Source: Flectonema sp. DT1601 (Eukaryota; Euglenozoa; Diplonemea; Diplonemida; Diplonemidae). From it: DNA of 64,000 nucleotides. Position numbers and translations under genes: made by a program. Shown here one piece after another: positions 56,001 to 64,000 of this stretch. The stretch's first letter is position 1, and every line of letters begins with the position of its first letter. The DNA lies in the NCBI GenBank assembly GCA_964019425.1, contig OZ025834.1, positions 440,501 through 504,500 on the forward strand, in the 5' to 3' direction. Below the pieces are notes generated by a model. The model made no database searches and had not been told where the DNA came from. It saw only the letters and a list, made by a program, of their open reading frames with translations.

Positions 56001-59000
56001 TATTAGAATGTATATCCTGCACACCAGGTCACTATTGTTTAAACAAAGCTTCTTTACAAGAAACTGGTGTTTGTAGAGAAGGATACTATTGTCTGCAAGG
56101 ATCGAATACGAGTACTCCAGAGAGGGCGATTCAAGGATCAGCGGTGGGTGATATTTGTCAACCTGGTCGGTACTGTGAGTTTGGAACAGGTACTGACATG
56201 GGAACACCATGTTCAGCAGGAAGATACTCAGAGGAAGTTGGTGCAATAAACGACTTAACATGCAGGACTTGTGAACGAGGTCGTTACTGCAGCACACAAG
56301 GTGTCGCAACCCGTCTTGGAACTGGTCCTTGCAGAGCAGGTTACTATTGTGGATATGGTGAAGTACGATCTGACCCAACTGATAAACAATGTCCTTATGG
56401 ACATTATTGTCCTGAAGGGTCATCAAATCCAATTCCTTGTGACGATGGTTACTACAATGATGAAATGCTTAAGGCGAGTTGTAAAATATGTCCGATGTTC
56501 TTCTTTTGTAATTCAGCAGCGGAAGCTTATCAAATCTGCCCTCCCAACCACTACTGTCCGGAAGGGTCTGCGTACCCTAACTTATGCCCTGATGGAACAT
56601 ACGCACCAGAAACATCTGGGGAACGTGTTGCTCTTGGAAAACTGGAAGAGTGCGTCATCTGTCCAGCTGGTCACTACTGTAATAATGGTACAATCACTGG
56701 TAAGTGTAAAGCAGGGTACCTTTGTGAATACGGAAACTACGTTCCTAACCCGACAGATATCGAAGTAACCAACAGTACTTCTGGATTCATCTGTCCGATT
56801 GGATTTTATTGCTCTTCTGGAACAGAACAAAAGATCCCTTGTCATAATGGTACTGTTGGTCTTGAGGTTGGACTTGGTCATGCGGAAGAATGTACTCTCT
56901 GTCCATCAGGTTCTTATTGTCCTGAAGAAGTCATTGAAGCATTACCTTGTCCTGTTGGATACTATTGTACTCTAGGTGAAGAGATGAGACCTTGTCCAAG
57001 AGGTACATACAATACAAGAACAGAAGCAGAAGATGTCTCTTGGTGTAAAGCCTGCAGGGCTGGGTTTACTTGTCCACTTGAAGGAACTGTGTCATATGAG
57101 AGTTTTCCAGTCCCATCAGGATTCTATAGTGACAGTGGTCAAGAAGGTCCATTTCCGTGTCCTGCTGGTACCTTCCAACCACTTGGAGGAGGACTGGCAA
57201 TCAACAGTACTTCCTGTAGAGACTGTGCTGCTGGTCATTGGTGTGGCCCTGAGTCAGTCGCTGTTGAACACATCTGTCCTGAAGGTACCTACTGCCCTCC
57301 TCGTTCTGCTGCACCAGTTCATTGTCCTTCAGGTCATTATTGTGTGTATGGACAAAATATTGAAGAGCCTCGTGTTTGCCCAGAAGGTTACTACTGCCCA
57401 GCACTTACTAGTACACCATACCCATGTTTGAATGGAACATATTGTCCTGGTGCTAACAGTGTTCCATTCCTTTGTCCTTTAGGATATGAAAGTAAGAATG
57501 ACACTCAAATAAGAGGTGAATTAATAGAGTCATGTTCAATCTGTCCAGCAGGTCAATTCAGTGTAAATACATTATGGTGCGATCCATGTGATGCTGGTTA
57601 TATTTGTCTTGAAGGTGCAACTTCTCCCCGTCCTGAAAATCAAACCAGAGATGGAGGATACCCTTGTCCTGTTGCTCACTACTGTCCTGCAGGTGCGATA
57701 ACAGAAATTCCGTGTCCAGCAGGTACGTACTTTTCAGGTACACATGCGAAGTCACTAATGGCTTGCCTACCATGTCCTTCTGATAGTTTTAGTAATCAAG
57801 TAGGACAAGATAAGTGTCAAGACTGTGGTGCTTCATCATCATCTGCTGAAGGAGCGACGATCTGCGACTGTTTTGGTGCTAATCGAGTATTCCAACCGTC
57901 TGATAAATCTTGTATCTGTAAACCTAATTATATTTATTATAATGAGAACTTCAGACTGTCAGACTCAGACAGTACTATCCCTTGTCAAGAACGTATCCTC
58001 TCTAGATGTGCTCCAGGAACAATAAGAGGATCTAGTGGAGCTTGTATAACTGATACAGCACAAGCATGCAAAGCATGTCCAGGTCAGAAAGGAACTGTGA
58101 ATGCTAATGTTGGTGTTTGTACTTGTGATGTGATAACATTCCCGAATGATGTTTGTAACGATGCTTGTCAAGCAACCCAATCAACTATTGAGATTCAAGG
58201 AAGTAACATTGTATACACAAAAGACGGTGTGACTACAGTGATTCCTCTTACAGCTTCAGGTCTATTTGGTGGTTCAAACAGCGGCTGTAAAAGTACATCA
58301 ACATGTGGAATGAAGTTTTTACGTTCAACTCCAGGTGGTTCTGAAGGAGTCTACGATCCACCACAAGACCTAATCGAATCCATATTAGGAAATATTGATT
58401 CTTTTATTAATGGAACAAACGCAACAACAGCATCACAAGGTTTCAACTCTAGAAGACTTCTTCAAACGACAACAGCTGACGGATTAAAAGCAGTTCCAAA
58501 CCCAGCAGTTTGTCTTAATAATGGAGAAGGACTTCTATTTGACGTAAGTGAAGGATATCCTCGATACTACAAAGACAGTCTTTTAAATACGAATCCTAAC
58601 TTTGACTCTGGTCCATTCAGAGAATTGTCATCCCAACTCAGTGGTAGAAATCCACCAACTTCATTCATGTATACATTTAATGAAGCAGGAGTGTATGTAT
58701 TTGAGCAATGTACCATGGCACCACTAAATTGTGATAGTAACATTCTAACCATCGTGAGGGTCGTAAATCCATATGAAAAATGTCCATCAGCGAGTCAATT
58801 TCAACCAGTAACCGACACGGTTTTGGTATCCTTGGGAGTGACCAGGACAAGTAATATAATTCTGGCTCCAGACTGGGTTTTGATCGGTGTCTTATTGGTT
58901 GGGTTGTTCATACTAGTGCTCGGAATCATTGCTGGTCTGTGGCATTTCAGGGTACAAACCTGGGGAATGGTTGGAGCAGCAGTACCGAAATACCGAACTC

Positions 59001-62000
59001 TAGGAATGTCTCAGCTAGACAGCGGAGGCTTTGCCGCAGTCGCATCTAAAGGTTCAACGACAAAGAGAATGAAACTAAAAGCAGATGGAGAAGCTGTTGT
59101 TGAAGATGATGGCTCTTCAGATATTGAAAACAATATGTCAGCTGCTGATGCTTGCATTAGAAATTATATCCTTCCTCCTACTTTAGTTGAGAGAATTCAA
59201 CTTGCTGTAACCTCCCTGGGAGGTAATTCTCAAGCACCACCAATATCAGGAAAGTGGGACTCTCACATGGCCGTACTGACATCACCAGAAGAATCTGGAG
59301 ACGATATTGAACAGCGACAGAAGGAATTGTTGAAAGAATTTGAAATTATCTACAATGGAAAACCTGGAAACGTTCTCGACGAATTGATGGAAAACTTATC
59401 ATTCCCGGTATCTGAAAACACCGCCGAAGCCAGGAGGTACATCTTATTAGTAATCGCTGATGCTTTACAAACCCGAACAGATTATTCCAGACCAGGAATT
59501 GAACTGCTGGTGTTATCGTTAATGACTCAAGAAGCTGCTGACATTGACAGGTTCCTTGGTTATGAATACGCTCCACCATCATATAACCCTGACAGTGAAC
59601 AATTATGGAATGCCTACACTCCAAATAATGATTGTATAAGTCAACAGATTGCTTCTTCATTGGAACAACACCTCATGGGTGACAGCTCACTATTAAAGAA
59701 ATGGTGTAAGACTTTGGGATGCATCCTTACGATGAGTGAATCAATAGTAGAACAACCAGTCTACATAGCAGTTACGAATGTACCATCTACTACTGCGGAT
59801 AGTATTATTGCTGCAAAGACTTTGGGTTTACCAGGTCCATTGTTTGGTTCAAATACTCAGTCGAGAGTAGTCTCAATGAAAGACGATGAGCCTTCCGTAG
59901 GTTTGAGTATTATGGGAACTACGTCAGGAATTCCTGTCACAGGAGTATCTCAGTATCCTTCGGAGGGTGAAGTGCTGCTTCCACCATTCTCTAAATATGT
60001 TATCGACGATACCGAAACTGGTGAAAAATGTATCAAACTTGAAATTACATCACAAATAGCAACACTCACAGATTCATCATTTGGAAACAAACTCCGCGAT
60101 GACACCGCTGCTGTTTCTGTCGCCTTAAAATCAACGCTCAAAGAGTTAAGCACACCAAAGAAAGATGCCTCTAGAGCAGTGGTACTCACACTTGATATTG
60201 ATTTTAGATCATTCTTAGCAGGTCAGTTTATTAAGGATGTTGGAGACTGTTTGTCAATAAGCCATTCTTGTGTAAATATCTTATCTATCACTGAAGGTTC
60301 AGCTGTCGTACAGCTTAACATTATTAATAGACCTGACGCTGATGATTTAGCTCAGGAACTGTTTGATAAACTACAAGACCCAACTGATTCATTTTATAAT
60401 AAAGTTTCAGCTAATCATGGACCAATACTAGACACAGAGTTATTACAATCACCTATTGATGGTCAAATGCAACCAGGACAGGCATCAGGTGTCAACTTAG
60501 AACTAATGGAAGATGAGTTCTGGGATTACGAGAGACAGATTGACCTTGAAGGATTCAACGTCAGAACTCTTTACGATAAACTAGAAGATCAAACCATTCA
60601 CATTGTATCTCAACTAGCCAACCAAGCTGATCAATACGTCATGCTTTATGATAAGATCTACGGTGAGACAGAAGCCCTTAAAGACATGTTCTCAAAGGTT
60701 GCTGCTGATCTTGATGAGCGTTCAAACAAGAATACTAACACTGGAATATCTGATGATTTAAAAACACAACTGGTTGACATATTAAAGAACTTAAACGTCA
60801 TTGAAGAAGACAGCGACGATGAGAGACCAAAAGCTACTCAACCGATTGACACTCAAGCACCTATTGCTATGAAGGAAGTTGAAACTGAATCAGATGCGTC
60901 TGACGTCGATGATATCGCTCCGTTAAATATCCTTAATGATGAAGAGAAGAGTCCTTTATCGACAGAAGAGAACCCTGATGCGATAGTTCCAACACAATTA
61001 CGTGATGATGCTGATAAACCTGCAGAACAAAGATTGAAATTAATGGTTCAAAGACTTGAATGGGCTCAGAAATTAAAAGTAATCGAACAAGAGAAGTCGG
61101 TCCTCACTGAAAACATGCAAGACGATCCAAAACTAACTGACGAAGAACGTTTAGAAAGATTACTTGTACGTGAACAGTGGAGACGTAATGGACAATGTCC
61201 ATTTAGTATGTTAGACAATAAGAAATTATCTGATCCTGAGAGAGTTGAACGACTATTACTATGTGAGAAGTGGCGTTGTGATCATAACCTTCAAGACAGT
61301 AGTAAGATGCCGGCTACCTTAACTGATGATATGAAGGCATCAATTGAGACTAGAACTGAAGGATTACTAGCAAGAGAAGAATGGTCAAGACAGAATGGAT
61401 TAATACCAGATGACACAGCCATTAGTTGTAATCCAACTCTTTATGATGATCCATCAGCCAGTGTTAGCGAACGTCGAAAACGCGCCGATGCCCGAGAGCA
61501 ACGCCGCAGACAACTTCGACTTCACCAACTCGACACCGACGAGATTCCCGTCGATCTGATCGCTAATCCACTTGAAGTGTCTGATGATAAGTATCTCACT
61601 GTTGCTTTAAAACGTGAAGACTGGAGAAGAGGAAAATGTCTTTCAATCTCATCTGAAGACTATGAAGATACTTCATTGCCTCTCGAGGAAAGATCTAAAC
61701 GACTACTAAGACGACACCAATGGTCTCGCAGTAATGCTTACACTCCAGCAGTGATGACTGATATTCCAAGTGAACCTGTTTCAGAAAGACTTCGTAAAGG
61801 TCTTCAACGTGAAGAACAATGGCATCTTCTAGTCTGTTCTCCGGAGTCTGAAGAACAACAAGAACCTGTTGATGACGGTTCTATTCCAATGCCTGAAAAC
61901 GTCGCAAAGGATGTTGAATTAAAGGAAGCCTGGGAACTCGCTCAAAACAAAGCAAACTTGTCAGAAATGCCAACCGACATCGATGAGTCGTTCCCTGAGA

Positions 62001-64000
62001 ACTCTGCTTTACAAGAAGCACGAAGGGCAGCCTTTAAACGCGGCGCCAAGGCTGCTACTGAAATGTTCGACATGCCAAGTGAATTAGAAGAAGATGATGT
62101 ACAAGCGGAAGCATTCAAACAGGGTGTCAACTCTGATGTAGTTCCTTCTGCCTATCAAGATGATCCAAACTTATCAGATGAAGAGAGAGCTGACAGAGCT
62201 GTTAAGAGAGCTGCTTTCAAGACGGGTATGAAGATAGTTGAGGCTTCTCAAATGCCTTTAGAGTTGGAAGAAGACGAAAGCCTCTCTGCCAAAGAAAACA
62301 AAACCCGGGGAGAGCTCAGAGAAGTCTGGAAACGAGCGGTTACGAAATCCACTCAGAACGCACAGATCGAAGCTATCCCTCCAGAATTAGTTGATGATCC
62401 GTCACTCAGTAAAGATGAACGCGATCACAGAACTAAGTTACGAGGAGCTTTCGTAAAGGGACGCGAAGCGAGACACGCAACTGAACTCCCACTAGAACTC
62501 GAAGAGGAGGAAGAATCAGTAAGGGATGCCTACGAAAAGGGGAAGACTGCTACAGAATTAGCAGCCATGCCTGAAGGCATCCTTGCCCCGGAAGACGCAG
62601 AACTCTTAAACAGCAAAACACCAAAGAATTTGGAAGCCCAATACTTCAAGAGAGCATTGCAAGCTGCAGAACAAGGAGGTGAAGTTCCAGAGTTCCCAGA
62701 CGAAGAAGAGGAAGCATTGAATGACTTCGACAAGGCAAGACTAGGCGCCTTAAAGATGGCGTGGAAACGAGGTTCCACTGCTGCCACAATATTAAACCCT
62801 GCACCAGAGTCGGCAACTAAAGAAGAGCTACTTCGACGTGAAAAGATAAAGAACGCTTTCATGGAGGGGTTCAGATCAGCTGAGGGAGCTGTTGTACCAG
62901 AAGACTTGGCCAAAGATCCAGAGCTAGCTGATGCATTCACTAATGGTCAAAAATCTAAGCAATTTGCTGAAGAACATGAATTACAAACACAAGCAGATCG
63001 TAAAAAGAAAGCCTCCTTACAGGCGGCATTCGTTGCTGGAAAGACGAGCACAGCCGCAGTGGGAGATGTTCCAGCAGAACTGGGAGAATCAACTGAAGCA
63101 AGTCAGGCTTTTATAGCTGGTCAACAGAACCGTGATATTAATTTACCTCCAACAGACTCTGAAGAAGCAAGAATCTTAAAAAGTAAGCAGCTGGCAGCAT
63201 TTCAGAGAGGACGGGCTGCTTCTTCCAGTGATTCAATCCCAACAGAGCTTCAAGAAGATTCAAGTCTACTAGCCTGCTATCAGGCTGGTGTACAGGCTAC
63301 AGAGATTGATATTCCAGACTCAGAATTAGAATCAAAACATCAACTTAGTAAACAAGCAGCATTCAAGGCTGGTCTTACTGCATCTGTACAGTCTGGTGGT
63401 ACCTCATCAGCTATTCCTGATGAGTTGCTTGATGACTCATCTCTCTCTACTGAAGACAGAAATGCCAGAGCAGATCTACGCAGTGCTTACGAAGAAGGCT
63501 TTGCCACCGCCGATGTACAAAAGCAAGAACCGGAGCTAGCCAAGGCATTCAAATTCGGAAGAACAGCAGCCATAAACAACAGCGCATCAGCAGCAATGGA
63601 CATCCCTCCAGAACTCGCTGAAGAACTCGATGTGAATAATATTCCAAAGGAACGAAAGAATGAAATCCTTCGTTGGTTCCGTCGCGGAGTCATATCGAAA
63701 CAGAATTCCGAAGACAATAAAACAGCTGAACTAGAGAGAGCCTTCGTAACTGGACGAGACAAGTTACCAACTGCTGAAGATGTTCCTGAAGAGTTTAGTA
63801 AAGACTCACAACTATCTGATGCCTTTAGAAAGGGTCAACTGGCATCACAGTTTTCTAAGGATCCACAGTCACTAGCAGAGGCTACTGACGAAGAGAAATC
63901 AAGACTAGCGACCAAGAGAGCAGCATTTATGAGAGGATGTAAAGCCGCAGCGAATGATGGATTCCCTCAAGAGCTCGAAGAAGACGCTGATGAGGAAGTT
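44037..64000 (+). CDS. Giant single-pass receptor-like protein with cysteine-rich ectodomain (partial, runs off the window)
   Basis: Exon 1 is 44037-44769 and exon 2 is 44844-64000, still open at the edge, giving 6630 codons. The ATG at 44037 starts a signal peptide (MNLWWGVSVLLILLWTGGA); the frame is open further 5' but without ATG. Residues about 30-4600 are GCC2/GCC3 (ephrin-receptor/TNFR-like) cysteine units. These repeat CPAGYYCPEGT, then PCPAGTYS, then CxxC, roughly a hundred times. A less repetitive juxtamembrane part follows. One membrane helix (WVLIGVLLVGLFILVLGIIA) lies at about 4921-4945. The cytoplasmic side has residues 5350-5430 with DIDFRSFLAGQF and EGSAVVQLNII, then long acidic/basic tandem repeats. 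The same frame holds at 44846, 58871 and 63959, so exon 2 is continuous. A surface adhesion or sensing role is inferred. Confidence 0.9.
44140..57830 (+). repeat. Coding array of cysteine-rich units (GCC2/GCC3 type)
   Basis: About 13.7 kb of degenerate coding repeats. Unit spacing is about 40-50 codons, each with CPAGYYCP- and CPxGTY-like strings. Around 50000-52900 a higher-order unit is visible, in which GxLGELGG precedes CPxGYYCxEGT (for example 50010, 51430, 52140 and 52880). This suggests duplication of multi-unit blocks. Confidence 0.9.
44770..44843 (+). other. Intron in the giant receptor-like gene
   Basis: 74 nt, donor GTGTGT, acceptor CCCAACAG. It is phase 1. Removal joins AGNYSG to YGDSVCRSCLAG within a cysteine unit and opens the 19-kb second exon. 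Confidence 0.88.
58873..58947 (+). other. Transmembrane segment of the giant protein
   Basis: A single strongly hydrophobic stretch (WVLIGVLLVGLFILVLGIIA, then GLWHF) in a 6630-residue product, flanked on the C-terminal side by basic KYR and TTKRMKLK. It places the cysteine array outside and the repeat tail inside the cell. Confidence 0.9.
61030..64000 (+). repeat. Cytoplasmic tandem repeats of the giant protein
   Basis: Two related repeat types. From about 61030 to 61830, units read DDPxLTDEERLERLLVREQW followed by RRNG- or SRQNG-like basics. From about 61900 to the end, units alternate an acidic half (MPSELEEDD, or DDPNLSDEERADR) with a basic, alanine-rich half (RAAFKRGAKAA, RGAFVKGREA, KRAAFMRGCKAA). 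Period is about 35-50 residues. No domain family is recognised. Confidence 0.85.

Noticed and set aside
59640-59860. Possible ADP-ribosyltransferase-like domain in the giant protein tail
   Set aside because: Suggested only by spacing of VYIAV and later motifs; no catalytic triad could be placed with confidence.

Overview
The window is nuclear DNA of a single-celled or otherwise simple eukaryote with a compact but AT-rich genome. The evidence is: spliced genes with short introns (73-147 nt) that open with GTATGT, GTATGG or GTGTGT; no tRNA or operon structure; standard stop codons; eukaryote-only families (otubain, PHO80-type cyclin, Patched/Dispatched-type RND protein, SH2-kinase); and intergenic DNA packed with A and T homopolymers. 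I cannot name the species. All genes I can support lie on the + strand.

Layout. 1-5.1 kb: two tandem paralogous four-pass membrane proteins that share an intron at the same place inside the fourth membrane segment. 7.5-10.7 kb: an intronless 1058-residue RND-family transporter/receptor-like protein. 10.7-17 kb: a repeat-rich region with an 11-copy 22-bp tandem array, a large segmental duplication, 28S rRNA-derived fragments and two copies of a structured repeat that ends in a T-run. 17.1-17.8 kb: an otubain-type deubiquitinase. 18.3-23.8 kb: a Penelope-like retroelement. Its single long ORF joins a reverse transcriptase, a cysteine-protease-like domain, proline-rich repeats and a C2HC zinc finger, and its 3' flank can fold into a four-helix RNA with a hammerhead-like core. 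23.9-25.6 kb: an unrecognised acidic protein. 27.6-28.3 kb: a PHO80/U-type cyclin. 28.3-39.4 kb: about 11 kb with no gene I can support, but with several GC-richer hairpin islands. 39.4-41.7 kb: a three-exon SH2-like/SAM-like/SH3-like protein kinase. 43.2-43.8 kb: a 2H-phosphoesterase-like protein. 44.0 kb to the window end: one giant receptor-like gene, 6630 codons visible and still open at the edge. It has a signal peptide, an ectodomain of roughly a hundred cysteine-rich units, one membrane segment near residue 4930 and a large cytoplasmic region of acidic/basic repeats.

The genes do not form one obvious pathway. Several suit a cell that senses and signals at its surface (giant cysteine-rich receptor, SH2-kinase, RND protein, tetraspan pair), with ubiquitin and cell-cycle genes between them. 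The most unusual material is the retroelement with its structured 3' region, the scatter of same-strand 28S fragments just upstream of genes, the dispersed structured-RNA-like repeats, and the tandem-repeat cytoplasmic tail of the giant protein.
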